Assembly: GCA_023525715.1 (NCBI GenBank)
Contig: CM042014.1
Span: 26,003,904 to 26,067,903 of the forward strand
Direction: 5' to 3'
Source of the DNA: Cichorium intybus
Lineage: Eukaryota; Streptophyta; Magnoliopsida; Asterales; Asteraceae
Length of the DNA stretch: 64,000 nt
The notes below the pieces were generated by a model. That model was not told the DNA's origin and made no database searches. It saw only the letters and a program-made list of their open reading frames with translations. The translations under genes and the position numbers were made by a program. The stretch's first letter is position 1. Each line of letters opens with the position of its first letter. Below are positions 23,513 to 38,009 of the stretch, piece after piece.

Positions 23513-25238
23513 ATGCCATTTTCTTATAGCACATTAAATTTGTGTTTCATGCCAAGTAAGCAAATAGGATACGTAAGCGCTTGGGTGTAAATTCTAGGGG
23601 TTAGGGATAATAATTTAGTAGATGTGGTATGAAGGTTTATGAGTTGTCGTGGTTTGGAAAAATATTGTAAGGCATGATTAGTCATAAGGCGGCGAGGAGT
23701 GGCTTAACTGGTGGTGGGGTTTGGGGAAAATGCAAAGTTAGGTTGAGGGTTCAGTAGAAGAGTGGTTAGTGGCGAGTTATCTGGGGTTATAATCTTAGGG
23801 TGTGGGTTTAAGTACACTAATAGGGGCTGGTAGACATAGGTGGATTGGTTGCGAGTGGGGGGGGGGGTCTAGTTGGTAGAAGTGGTATGTCTATAAAAAC
23901 GATGGCGGGAAGAGGGGGTCAATGTCGAGAGAGTTGTAAAAATTGGAAGCTTGGGGCTAAAAGTAGTCGAATGAGTGTTTGTCAAAGATGACGCGGTGAG
24001 ACAAGATAACTTGTCGATGGTGGCGTTCAGACATTGGTATCCCTGTAAATTGCTTGGGTAACCAAGGAATATACAACGACTAGAGTGGGAATGTATTTAT
24101 ATGGTTGGATGGCTGTTTGGGTAGCATGTGCAACTGAATACGCGTAGCTTGTCATAGCTTGGGTTTCAAAGATATAGAGAAAAATATGGGATGTGAAAGT
24201 GAAGAATTTTGGTGGGTAGAGAGTTGTGAAAATAGGCCGCAGTGTTTAGGGCTTTGACCCAAAAGGTTGGGGGTAAGTAAGGCATTAGCCAAGAGAGCAC
24301 AAATAATATTATTTGGGCGTCAAATCATGTGCTTGGCTTTGCCGTCTTGTGTGGAAGTTTGTGGGCAGAAAACAAAAGGTGAGGCCAGAGGAGGCAAAGG
24401 TTTTGAAATTAGTATTTTTAAACCTCTCGCCCCCACCCAAAATCACATTGAAAAGTTTTAATGTTTCAATTAAATTGGGTATTGGGTGTGAATAAGGTTA
24501 TGAATTTTGGTAACGTTGGTGAAGTTTTTTAGATTTTAACTCGAGGGATCGAGGGATTGCATCCGAAAGGTGTAATTATTGATTAGTACTATGGAAAATT
24601 TATAGTCGGATTTACTAGTGATTGGTGGGGTCCATAAATCACAATGTGTAATGTCAAACAGTGCAAATGTAAGAGAAATTGAACTTGCAAAGGCAAACAT
24701 TTATTGGGGATTGTGTGTTGGGCGTGATAGGATAACTGAATTAGTATACTAGTTCCATTGCCTATGAAAATAGATGGTATAATGAAAAATGACAAGGGAT
24801 ATTAATTTTACTTGAATAGACGATTATGTAAAAGGATACGCCTAAGTCTATGTACCAAGCAAGATCCAGTTGTTTTTATATGCATTCTTTGAAATGCAGT
24901 CCCAAAATCTATTGGATTGAAAGTTTCATATGGAGGAGGTTGACTCGAATTATGTTGTTAGGTCACATTGGTAGTTGGATCCGTCTGTCGAGATAGGCGA
25001 CGTGGGTCGCTAATTGCTGGGCTTGAGGGTATATAGAGGAACATGAAGCATTGGGACAAGACAACACCCTATGTTGTATATAAATAAGGTAAAGGAGCCC
25101 ACCAAGCCATGATAGGTAAGTATGTTGTGGCATTTGATAGGCGGTCCATCCTTGACCATGATTTGAGTTAATCCCCCATGCTAAAAATATCTAGGTTAGG
25201 TGTTATGACCATAACCCCTTCCAAAGATATGTTGGTTG

Positions 25239-26049
25239 TGATAGGTTTTATATGCCCTAGATACACTAATCATGGCAGCGGAAATAAACAAAAAATTCTA
25301 AGGCAAGTAACAACTACTAAAACCTACAATGAAATTACTTAATGATAATTCACAACTACAAGAACGTTTGAGATTACCAACCTTTAGAAAAACCAATTTG
25401 TTTGAAGAACCATTGTGTAGATCGAAATCCCCATAGCTAAGGAAGGTAGTACCCAAAAGAGAATACTTCTAATGGTTCACACCCAATTAGTCCAAAGAAT
25501 TAGGTTATTAGGTATTTTATAAAAGCTAGCTATAAAACCTTACAGAAGGATTATAGATTCTGCTTGAGAGAGAAGAGAAAAACTCCAGAGAACTGTCTCA
25601 TGAAGTTGGCACAAATTATGAGGTGCTAGGGAGGGGTTGTTATAGCTTCCAATGGTGATTAAAGATAAACCTTAGAGATAACCTTATTTGAATTCAAACC
25701 GGATAAACCTTTTATCTTTAAATTCAAAACCCTTTCACCTTATCTATATGGTGAACGAATTTTGAAGGATAAACCCTTCAAAATTTCATTCTCTATCCTC
25801 CCAATTAATACTATTCATTGCCCAACTATTGAACAATTAATATTTTGTTCCTGCACTTTTAATTAATCCTAAATTAACTCCAATTAATTCTAATTAATTT
25901 ATCATCACATAATAAATTAATAAAATATTTATTCTCTCCCTCAAATAACTCTAATACCATTTGGACTACTAAGGGTAACCCAAAAAGGACCATGCTATTA
26001 ATGGAAAGTCCTTACTAATTTAGTTATGATCTTGGAGACTATTCCAATA
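25239..26049 (-). mobile_element. Solo Ty1-copia LTR nested in the old copia element
   Basis: Its minus-strand start TATTGGAATAG and the block containing AGGGTAACCC...GACCATGCTATTAAT align with the LTR of the intact element at 39029-46667 (TGTTGGATTAGG; AGGGCAACCC). The other end begins TGATAGGTTTT. The flanks are GGTTG (25234-25238) and GGTTA (26050-26054), a 5-bp TSD with one mismatch. It is 811 bp with no internal region. It belongs to a family related to the younger element but is older. Confidence 0.7.
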
Positions 26050-26189
26050 GGTTATTGTCCTAATTGTTCGATGGCTAATGATCCTCAATGCTGCTAACAC
26101 AAGGCATTACAAGAGCATTCACACTTATGTGATTTTGTCGTGCCATTTCTCGATGTTGTTCTATTTGTAGTATACACCGTGTTGTATCC

Positions 26190-28744
26190 TATAACACCCC
26201 TCACTACAGGTATTCGATTAAATCATCATTTAATGTTTTAATAATAATTCTACCAATTCAACACACCGTCATTGCGGAAATTTTTAGGTCCCAAACACGT
26301 CATCCAAAATATTTACTTAAGTAGTAACGATGAGTAAATCATAATTTGTTAACAAAACATAGGTTTAAGTACCACACATCACGTGGCCTTCAAAATGTCT
26401 CGCAATTTCTAAGTCTTCATTCCTTTAATCTGAGCACATGTCAATTTAAGTTAGGCAATTATATGCCTAGTGAGTCAACCCGAGGTCAACTCAATGAGAG
26501 TAGGTGATGACAAACACCATAATCGAGTCAAACCCACAAAACATTTTAAAAATAATCATACTTCATAACATAGTTGAAAGGGAAAGTTAGTTCCCAAAAT
26601 CATCTTAATCAACCTTTTCATCAACAACATCATTTACTTGAAATAACACTTCATCGTAAGAGGTAAGTTGTATGTATGATGTATGCACATGCAACTAACC
26701 CCAAGCCCCAAGTCCATCTCATCAAGTCAAAGCTCGCCATAGTGGTTTGAAGGAACCGTCTGTTCCTTTCGTCAAAATCTAGGTACTTCCGAACCACTAA
26801 ACAAGCACCACATGTGGGGGTAGCTATCCTCTACACATGCAAGTTGTGATTATTCAGAAATCTAACCACATGCCAATTGTCAATTAACAAAAGTCAAGTT
26901 TCCTTGGATATGAGTGACCATAAAGACTCCAATCCTAGAATGCAATGAAATGCACATATAGGATGCAAGTCCAAGTATCATATTTTCATCATCTTAGTTT
27001 TGACATAATATTGGTGTGTAAAACTTCTAAAAAACACCTTCTGGAAAATATTGTTATAATACATAACTATACTTGTAATGCAACACATAACACATAGGAT
27101 GCATGCAAAACATTTGTATAAACAACCCACACAAATATAAGTTTAGAGACATGTACTCGGGTAAACTGACTTTCACTCTGTAGTCCAAGGTTTGTTCCAC
27201 TTCAATATTGCTTGCACCAAGTCACTTTCCTCCTACAATGGAAAAAGAAGTGGTTTATCATACTTATGTCATTAGAAAAAGGGTAATAGAATTTCAAGGT
27301 TTATGAAAATTCTTAGGTTAAGGGTTCTCTCTTATAAGCGGTCAAATACTAAGAACAAATCCCCAAACATAGAAACACTTAGGGAAAAAAGTCACAAGGT
27401 TTGAGGGGGCAGTGACACGAAACCGTGAAGAAATCTTCACACGGACCACACACGATGTTAGAAAAATTTTGGTCCTTTTTGGGAAAATGTGCGAGTCACG
27501 CAGTGCTCCGTGTAATCCTTCACACGGGCCACGTAAAATGCCATGTAAGCCCAATTTTTACCAAATTTTGTCCTAAACTAATCCCAACAAAGGTTTACCC
27601 AATACTAACTCTCAAAGCATGATACCTAATAGGTTTAAATACTAATTTGCATCCTTCTAACTGGTTTTCACATGAGTTCATGACTTAATCCATTAAGAGC
27701 TTCATAGTTCTAGTTTGTCCCTCAATAAGACATGGAAGGTCATCAAGCTCAAGTCAATCATCACACTCACATACCCACTTAATCCATTAATGACTTGTTT
27801 CATTGGTCATCAACAAGTGAACCATTCCATGGTTGTTTCCAATTTACTCTAACAAGTTCTAACTACGTAATTCCCAATTCCGACCCTCAAATCTAGATAA
27901 CAAGGAGGTTTTGGTCCATTCCATGGATTGGAATTTCTTGAGAAACAGTTAAAATTGGCTACATACATGCCATGAGACATTATATCCTCCACTAGATCAA
28001 TGTTCAATTAAGGTTTCCCGCAATATCACCAATTTTAGGGTTTATATGAACTCCAACTTTACCAAAGATGATTCTATATATCTATTGGTTGGATATTGAC
28101 CATTTGGTCGTTATAAAACAAGAAATAATCACTTGGGATCATATGTATGACCTCCCCCAATTCCTAAACTCGGATTTGAACACAACCCAACATATATAAT
28201 GGGTTTCTCAATTAGAAAAGAAGGAATTCTTACCAAAACTTGCTCTGGAACTCAAATCCAATGGTTGGGGCTTGATTCTTCTTCACAAAACCTTAAAAAT
28301 AAGAGAAATGGAGAGCTTTAGCTTCACTCTCCCTTCCAAATACGCCACCATCGGCTACAACGGGGTTTCTCCCTACTTAAAACCCTAATTTTCAGAAAAT
28401 GCCACTTTTAGCCCCTCAAGGTTCAAGAGTTTTCACTATTGGGAATTTCTTACTAGAGAAATGATAGTTTCAAGTTTTTGACACTTATTGTCCATGGTAA
28501 CTTCTCATATGACATCTAAGTCCTTAAATGGTCATCAATACTAAAGTTTTGGTGAAATGACTATTTCAACCCTAAGGGCAAGATTTTGTCATAAAGGTCC
28601 ATAATTGGATTTCCAAACTCACATTCTTGCATGAATATAAGTTACATCAACTTATTCTATGAAATCTAGATTTTTTCTATTCATTATTATTATTATTATT
28701 TATCCAAAATTTTCAAATTTGGTCCTAAAATTCGGGATGTTAAA
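26190..28744. mobile_element. Solo gypsy-type LTR nested in the old copia element
   Basis: The segment starts TATAACACCCC and ends GGGATGTTAAA, i.e. the expected TGTAACACC...GATGTTACA with one substitution at each end. An exact TSD TATCC flanks it (26185-26189, 28745-28749). Its 2555 bp are non-coding. The preceding copia-like sequence resumes on the far side as gag. Short antisense frames inside are not convincing genes. Confidence 0.8.
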
Positions 28745-28749
28745 TATCC

Positions 28750-29390
28750 CATATGCATACTTTGATTGATGAAAGAGGCTATTGAGTTGTATTCGGAGCC
28801 ATAAACGAGTTTGAGTATGATACCTTATTCGTTTACTAGGTTGTCTACATCAGTGATTTGATCTGCGAGGTTTTTTAAGCTTTGGCATTAACTGTCCATG
28901 GATGAGCATAAGGTCAATGTCAGATTGGTGAAATACTGTTCTGGAGATGCAGCATGAGAGCCTTTGTTGTTGAGGAAAATCTCCTTGATCTGTTTCCAAG
29001 CTTCATAAGCGGTGTTCTCAATTTCAAAAAGATGCACAAGTAGTTCACCATACAATGTTTTGTAGATCCATTGGAAAACTATAATGTCAATCTCGAACCA
29101 TGAATTATATGTGTCATCCGTTTTGGCGGGTGCAGGGGAGCCATGAATATGATCAAGGACCTCGTACCCTCATCCATGCAGTTTGAAAAGTTTGATCCAC
29201 AAAGAGTAAGTCACCTTTATGCCATCGATAGTACAAACTTTATTTTGGATGTTAGTGACAATGTAGACCGGGTGAAGCGATGATGGTTGGGTGTCGTCGC
29301 ATCGTTTTATTTCCAAGTGAATGGTGATCTTCCTATTGCCGAGGAGAGGCAGGTGATGATGACGATGATGATGGGGTGATAGGAAAAATA
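28750..29390 (-). pseudogene. Copia gag remnant
   Basis: The minus-strand reading includes LHPVYIVTNIQNKVCTIDGIKVTYSLWIKLFKLH, then across a frameshift a region equivalent to DDTYNSWFEID...LQWIYGTL of copia gag. Stops interrupt it. Confidence 0.6.
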
Positions 29391-29415
29391 CGACTTTTAG
29401 GTATTGTGAAGAGTT

Positions 29416-29427
29416 GCTTTGATACCA
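29416..29427 (-). other. Primer-binding site of the old copia element
   Basis: The minus strand reads TGGTATCAAAGC, one base from the initiator tRNA-Met site TGGTATCAGAGC, immediately inside the 5' LTR. Confidence 0.65.
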
Positions 29428-29755
29428 TAAAAGGATAAGCATAAAACCATGCCTTCTCATTGATACAATGTACCCCATATATAAAGAAGAATACAACGAA
29501 CTAATCCTATAAACTTGGAATGTAATTATATTTAGATATACATGATATAGTATATATATATATATATAGAATACCAAACACTTAACTGACATAGAATGTA
29601 TACATGTTATTCAGTGTCATTTAGCTAATGAACTAGGTCATTTAATGCCTCATGAATTACTAGCTTTATTTTTTCAACTATTTAGAATAATAGATCCCAT
29701 TAATCTCAATAAAAGTCATTTCCGGCCCGTAATATAATTTTTTTTATTATAGATA

Positions 29756-32700
29756 CTAGATTATAAACCCGTGTGTTACACGGTTGACAATTAAAACAAT
29801 TTATATAATAATAAAAACAATTTATTTTATCATACAATTTGATTATATTAACGAAATACAATTAGATAATATATTATTGAAATTTAAAGATGTTAGCTTG
29901 AGAAATAAAAATAGCAAAAATAAGCAACAAAATTAAATTAATGGTATGAATACCAGTTAAGTAATCAAAAAATTAAAAAAAATTATATTTGGATTGTAAA
30001 TTGATATTTTATTGAAGTATCGTAGCTTGTCGAGCCAAAAAAAGACAAAATGCTTACATTATACACAAGGTAATACATTAGTGTTAAATACTTTAATTGT
30101 TTGTAATAAACTATATTTCCCTTCGCATTCTCTTGAGAGATACAATAACCCTAAATTGAGTACATTAAGGGAGTCAAATATTAAGTACCATATTTAAGCG
30201 AGTTTTCTCAAATGTTATCCTTGCATTATAAAGTTCTTGCAATGGGTCTTTACCAAAATATGAATTCCAAATGACAATGTTAGTATGTTACCCATATGTA
30301 AAAACTTGTGTATATTGCCAAAGTTAAATCATTGTGATAAGCCAATGTTATTTGGAGCAAGAAACACATCAACTTGCATAGATCGAGACAATTTCAAATA
30401 ATGAAGTTTTCATAGGAAACATAGATTGAAGGCTTGATTTTTCATTTGACTCTTATATTTTCATTGATTTTTGGCAAAACCTAGGCTGTTAAAGGAATAA
30501 TGCTATATTTGAATGTCTAAGTCAATAATCGTCAGGGAAGCAGGAGCTTGAAGTTTTAACTTTCAAGATTTACTTTTCTAAGGTCTACCCTGTGAATCAT
30601 TTGATATTTCATCGCCACAAAACCATAACCCATTCCAAACTTGTGAATTTAAAAAAAAAAATACCATAGCTGGTCTCATAACCATTTACTCAGCCCAAAA
30701 ATTTCAGGTTTTGTTTTTCCAGTTGGGTTCGAGTATTTTTCCATCCCTAACATATTGTCTTGTCTTGTTATCATTTGACCGATATAGTATTAAAAAGAAT
30801 ATAAAATGTATTTACAGATAAAGCCTTGATGATTTATCTAGAAATGATATGATCACATATTTTTAATATAATAAATGATAAATAATGAGTCAAAAGTTAT
30901 TCATATGTTTTGAAGCATCATAATATAAAAACGTATAGAAATTAATGATTGATATAATCAATTATTCGAACACTAATAAGTAGATTCCCTAATGGCCGCA
31001 TACCTTCCATGACATACCTTCCATGACACCGCGTTTCTTTTAAACCTCAAAATGATATGTGATTCAACAAAAAAGGCGTCTAGCATCTTGAATCCTTCCT
31101 TTCTAGCCATGCTCTGCAATCAAAGTCATCCTATAATTAAATAAACACAAATAAAAGTCAAATATATTGTAGGTTATTTGCTAATTTTCAAATATATGGC
31201 GAATTTAAGTAAAAATAAATTTCTCAATGAGTTGGAAATATGGAGTAGTTCAAAGAATTGAAAGCTTTCTTAATGCATCACCATGAAAGACAATCCTGCA
31301 AGTTTTGAAGAAATTAACATACACCATTTCAAGAATTATTACCATCAATAAGTTCATTAATAGTCAAACGTCTTTAGACAAATCTGACAAAGAATTTTTT
31401 GTTGAAATCAAATGAATACAAAACACATTAACTAATATGTTTAGAATAAAACTAAAATGGTCGGTTTTATGGGTAATATATATGGCTTGGCTTTATAGTA
31501 CATGAAGTTGCAAGATTTGTTACATTTCCAACACTTCAACTATAAGAAGTCTAAGCATCCTTGGATTTCTTGGACACTCCTGCATTTTAAATGCCAAAAA
31601 TTAGTCAACATCCGTAATTCAAATACATGTAATGTCTTCTACTTTTTGAAGTAGACAACTCTGTAGAACTACAGCAACACCAGCCAGAAGGTAGCAGAGA
31701 TCATAGGCATAGCCACATAGGGGCTTCCAATTTAATTTAAGAAAATAATACAAAATAATAAAAAAGTGTAAGTTCCACATACAGTATTTGCTACTACTAT
31801 ATAGGATTTTAAAAACTCTTGGGCATAACCTGAAAAACAAATAACCCAATTGATGATTACTTATCATACTAACAAAAAATCATCGATGATCAAAATGTAA
31901 ATAGGACCAGTTTCATATATTCTTAATACATGTGTGATATGTTAACACATGAATTTAGTATATGTAAACAATTAAGATTGAAGAGTCATTTATATACATA
32001 CCAAAGAGAGGATTCAATGGGAGTCGTTTAAAAATATAATATAATTTGGCATAATTTTTTTTATAAGTAAAGTTTTTGCTGGATCTTGTAAATACAGAAA
32101 CCCCACCCCCAAAATAATATGCATATCGTTTGCCAGATTTTATGGACTATAGACGGAAAAGGAGACCTTTAGTCTCCTGCAAATCCAATGAAAATAAACA
32201 TTAATGAACCCTAGGAACCACAATCCCCAAATTAAGAATCAAACAAAAATGAAAAAACATAGTAAATAAAGAAATCAAACCTATAAATGGTGGTAGGGTT
32301 GAAAGCAGCATCGACGTAATGTATATTGAAATTGAAGTTGATGTATAATATAAAAGAATTGATTAGAAATAGTACATGGTTGTTCGATAGTGAACGATTG
32401 ATCGCAATTATGCTAAATAAATATCACTAAAGCAGTGGTAACATTCTGTTTACTGAGTTTCGTAAATCATAACAGTTTTTGTTAGGAAATTACTTGGAAA
32501 GTAGAAGATATTAGGTAAATAGAAACTTACACAAAACGATATCGCTGAAGTAATAGGAGATAATGTTTGACGTTTATGGGGCGGAGGGTGAGGGGCAGGA
32601 AGATAGATGGAGATGAAAAGAAGATTTTGTGGGGAATAAAACCCTAAGTCGACTGAAATCTCGGTAATCAATAGTTGATTTATTGGTTTGCAGTTGGAAA

Positions 32701-33344
32701 CTAATATCTTTTCATCAATTGTATCATATAAGCAATAAAACACAAGAGTGCAAGTTCTAGAAACATATTGTAAAGCCATAACTTGCTGCAAAAGGGTTTC
32801 AATACTTTTGTGATTATGCTTCTCAGAAAGATGTAATTTTGCCATCTCACTTTTAACTAAATGTAGACTCCCAAGGGCAGTCTCTAACTCTTTCTTCAAA
32901 AGTGTCGTCGATCTTGCCTCTAGAAGGTTCCATCGCAGCAGGCTGAAGGCTTACCGGCAATGGCTGAACCGTAGAAAAGCAAGACAAAGTCACGAAGTAG
33001 TCGAAGCTCTCATTCTCCCAAGTGGGAACTGAAAATCTCAAAACTGAAATAGAGAGAGTTCTATGAAGAGAATTAGGGTTAAAGAGGCAGAGAGATAAAT
33101 CGAGAAGATTCAGATACAGGGGAAGGTATTAAATTGGAGATATAAGTGCCGAAATTTAAGGAATCAAGGTATTCAAAACTGAAACTGAACAACAAAACGT
33201 AATTTCAGGATCAATTTAAAACTTGATATTTAGCGGGAAAAAATACTGTCATTGCATATTAGACTGACATGTGTCAAAAGTAGACTCTAAAAAAATGCCA
33301 AGTGGCAATTTAGGATTCCTTTATTAGTATTTATAGATTATAGA
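29756..33344 (-). mobile_element. Non-autonomous Helitron (~3.6 kb) with captured sequence
   Basis: On the minus strand the 5' end starts TCTATAATCTATAAATAC at 33344 (33348 or 33352 are alternatives because of a TAGA repeat), followed by TAATAAAGGA and CCACTTGGCA. The 3' end has the hairpin CCGTGTAACACACGG, then a short spacer and CTAG at 29756. The neighbouring bases agree with A|T insertion. No Rep/helicase frame is seen. It carries a promoter/5'-exon-like segment at 32690-33120 and long AT-rich DNA. Confidence 0.7.
32450..33060 (-). pseudogene. Captured gene 5' fragment with coiled-coil-like exon
   Basis: On the minus strand a leader with pyrimidine-rich stretches (around 33120-33045) runs into two overlapping frames. 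One (33041-32853) starts at an ATG and includes MEPSRGKIDDTFEERVRD. The other (32899 on) reads KKELETALGSLHLV, SEMAKLHLSEKHNHKS and IETLLQQVMALQ, with the heptad-like spacing of a coiled coil, before turning into AT-rich intron-like DNA near 32770. I cannot name the donor gene. A captured first exon plus intron start is the likely origin. Confidence 0.4.
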
Positions 33345-33352
33345 TAGATAGA

Positions 33353-34019
33353 TTTTTTTTCATATTTGACTCATCTATCCGTAATATTTACAAAATATGA
33401 AAATAAAATATGAAATAGGTTATCGTTTACATAGGGTTAAAAATCCAAAGGGAGTTGGCGCATGAAAAGATGAAGACTTGCACCAATTTTGGTAGTTTAC
33501 TTGTCACACATCTCATTTTCTTCCTATGCTTTCGTCTTTATTCTTAATCATCCATTGCCCATGTCTTTCTACCAAGCAACATGCTTGCAATTTTATTATC
33601 TATATATTAATATAATTTATTGGACATTGGTTAACTATATTATATTAATTATTTATAAGACATTATTTATCAGCTCTTGTTAAAACATGGTGTCTTGATT
33701 GCAAATATTTTACAAAATACATAATAATATAAATAACAATTTGGATGAAAAGGTACGTAAACAAAAGTTAAATCTTACTCGAATACAAAAACATTTTCAA
33801 TTGGGTGAGATGTTTCTCGTTCTATTATTAATCCTCCAATTAGACTTTTTAGAGCAACCGAATTATATTAAAAAACTAGAGAGAAGCTAGGAAATGATTA
33901 CAAATAAATGGACATAATTGAGTTTAACATCGAATCATTCCAAGAAATGGAAATCTCACGACATCTTCAAGCAATACAATTGAATGAATTAGCAAGAACG
34001 TAATAATAAAGGATGTATT
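33353..34019. other. AT-rich spacer, no gene seen
   Basis: Short frames without motifs; nothing supportable. Confidence 0.5.
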
Positions 34020-34624
34020 TTCTCAACTTCTTTGTATCAAACACCAACGAGTTAAAAAAGTTACACAAGGTCTATCAAAAAGTGCCTCAACAACCTCCTT
34101 CCTAGACTTGATTAAGTGCATCGAATCAATGTAACCACAAACTTTAGCAATGGTATTTGGAGCATGCAAATCAAAATCACACCAATCGCACACCTTCAAC
34201 CATAACTTAGAAGCAACTTCACAGTAAAAAATCATGCTTCTCATCTTGGGGATCCTCCAAACAAATCATACACAATAACAATAGGACATTCATACTTTTT
34301 TCCGAGAGCTTAGTTCTAATAGGAAGTCAATCACGCAACCACCATATACAAATGTGTACTTTTTTAGGGACATATTTAGACCATCTCTTAACGGAACCCA
34401 GTTGTAGAAACAAATGACTCTCTATATGGTTCCACACACTTACCACGGTGAAACCAATGCAACCCCAAGCTCCCATATCTACATAATGGGATTGTTGGAT
34501 AATGTAACTATAATGTAACTAAGGCTAACAATTGCATTAGTTCAGTCCAAGACGGCAAGACTCATCCTCCACTCCACTACAGATTTGTCTATTCCACCTA
34601 CATGACCACTCATTACCAACTCGA
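34020..34624 (-). pseudogene. LINE retrotransposon 3' fragment (zf-RVT region)
   Basis: Minus-strand frames give FYCEVASKLWLKVCDWCDFDL and IDSMHLIKSRKEVVEALF (34244-34023) and, upstream in another frame, WSKYVPKKVHICIWWLRD. This is the zf-RVT zinc-binding region found after the reverse transcriptase of plant LINEs. It is frameshifted and truncated. The miniature LTR element at 34625 is inserted just upstream of it. Confidence 0.6.
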
Positions 34625-34974
34625 TGTAGGACCCGATTGATACTTGTGCCAAAGAAACAAGAGGATGAACGCTTAGGAGTGCAACACCACTGTTGCGTAA
34701 ACTTGCACAACAAGATGCATGGGTCTTGATAAACATGCAAATTACAAGGAAAAGAAGAGCACACAATGCACTTATAAACACATCAGACTCCATACTTCTA
34801 TATCATATAAAACGCCACTTTTACATGTTTAAATACTAAAACTAATGCATAAAATAAGGACCTAACTAATTGTGTTGCTGGTAAAACGGAGTCAGGCCAA
34901 CAAGACTCTTGACTCTATCAACAAACAACAAAATTACATAAACACCCTTTGAACACATTCGGATTATTCCAACA
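34625..34974 (-). repeat. 3' LTR of the TRIM-like element
   Basis: 350 bp, termini TGTAGGACCC and TATTCCAACA on the plus strand. It differs from its partner by AAACGCC versus AAATGCC and GGTAAAA versus GGGAAAA. Confidence 0.92.
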
Positions 34975-35727
34975 TTCACCCCTCTAATCCGAATTCCAGC
35001 ACCTCTGTAACATGTGACGTACACATTCATTACCATCTCGACATCTCGACTCTTCCCGGACCTACGACCTCTACCCGGCCACGTCCAAAGTCATCTTGTC
35101 ATCTCGATTTGAACCTCCATAGTCACCTCTCGTTACCGGTACACGTCATCACCTTTTTCTTCTTTTGACAGCCCCTATCTCTTTTCCGTTCAGACCCGTT
35201 CCAAGAGAACTCTTCCTCCAATCCGGAAAAACAAGGTCACAACTACCTTTACCGTCTTCCGTCACCCGCAAAACAAACCGAATCAAAGCCACCCGCTTTG
35301 ATGTCTTCCCGTTTGTTTATCACGCACGTCCGGTTAGTCCCTTTTTCAACACGAACATACTGAATCAAGAGTAGAAGTTTTTCGCGACCCCTTAAAATTC
35401 CACACAAAAAACTTTGGTTATCTTCTCCGGTGTAAAACTTTCCGGCGACATGATCAAACCACCGACTCTTTGTCATCACCATGGCTTCATTTCCTCGTCT
35501 CCGCATCATCTAAACAAAACGATGATCAGACTTGAAGAACGACACCGGATCTGCATCCCCATCTCTCTGCAACGTGACTTAACTGGGAGGTACAACTCCT
35601 CCAGCTGAGTGTACAACTCGTCACAGCTTCTTGTTGTATGACATATGAGACATGTTGACCATCGCCAACCAATTTGTCTTTCACCGGAGCTTCTCCTTCA
35701 GGGCTCGAATCTTTGGCACATATCTGG

Positions 35728-35739
35728 GCTCTGATACCA
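35728..35739 (-). other. Primer-binding site, initiator Met tRNA
   Basis: Minus strand TGGTATCAGAGC is an exact match to the canonical plant copia primer site. Confidence 0.9.
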
Positions 35740-35741
35740 CA

Positions 35742-36091
35742 TGTAGGACCCGATTGATACTTGTGCCAAAGAAACAAGAGGATGAACGCTTAGGAGTGCA
35801 ACACCACTGTTGCGTAAACTTGCACAACAAGATGCATGGGTCTTGATAAACATGCAAATTACAAGGAAAAGAAGAGCACACAATGCACTTATAAACACAT
35901 CAGACTCCATACTTCTATATCATATAAAATGCCACTTTTACATGTTTAAATACTAAAACTAATGCATAAAATAAGGACCTAACTAATTGTGTTGCTGGGA
36001 AAACGGAGTCAGGCCAACAAGACTCTTGACTCTATCAACAAACAACAAAATTACATAAACACCCTTTGAACACATTCGGATTATTCCAACA
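35742..36091 (-). repeat. 5' LTR of the TRIM-like element
   Basis: 350 bp partner of the LTR at 34625. The primer-binding site lies just below 35742, which fixes the orientation as minus. Confidence 0.92.
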
Positions 36092-36096
36092 CTCGA

Positions 36097-37797
<1,701 letters not shown>

Positions 37798-38009
37798 TAG
37801 GATAAAATGAGGAGGGTAAAAAGGTTGAGAAAGTGAGAATAAATCTAGACTATCCAAATATCAAGATCAATGGCTAAAATCAAGTCGTCGATTATGTAAA
37901 TTTTGAAACTCAATGTTGTCAAATTGTAACTTATAAATGGCTGTAAGGGTACTGATGGAATTTCACATTTAACTCATTCCTTATTATTAGGATTTTAAAT
38001 ATAGATAGA

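Larger units (their letters stand above)
22352..29575 (-). mobile_element. Old degenerate Ty1-copia element with nested insertions
   Basis: Read on the minus strand: a primer-binding site TGGTATCAAAGC (29427-29416), gag-like sequence (29390-28750), two inserted solo LTRs, decayed protease/integrase-like sequence (~25200-23600), reverse transcriptase (23512-23234) and RNase H-like sequence (23086-22874). Short diverged LTRs flank it (~22352-22481 and ~29428-29575), sharing ATAAAAC, TTCTCAT and AACTAATCCTATAAAC in order. TAAGGGAC just before the 3' LTR is a plausible polypurine tract. Many stops and frameshifts show that it is old. Outer borders are approximate and no TSD was found. Confidence 0.65.
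34625..36091 (-). mobile_element. Miniature (TRIM-like) LTR retrotransposon with exact TSD
   Basis: Two 350-bp direct LTRs (34625-34974, 35742-36091) differ at only two positions by my count. A 5-bp TSD CTCGA flanks the element exactly (34620-34624, 36092-36096). On the minus strand TGGTATCAGAGC (35739-35728) is a perfect initiator tRNA-Met primer site two bases inside the 5' LTR, and AGAGGGGTGAA (34985-34975) abuts the 3' LTR as polypurine tract. The 767-bp interior has no gag or pol motifs; its longest minus-strand frame (35509-35249, 86 codons) has no known domain. Total length is 1467 bp. It must have moved using enzymes supplied in trans. Confidence 0.92.

Noticed and set aside
34537..34793. 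Two overlapping minus-strand frames, repeated at 35681-35910
   Set aside because: They lie in the LTRs of the miniature retroelement; the repetition is the LTR duplication, not a gene family.
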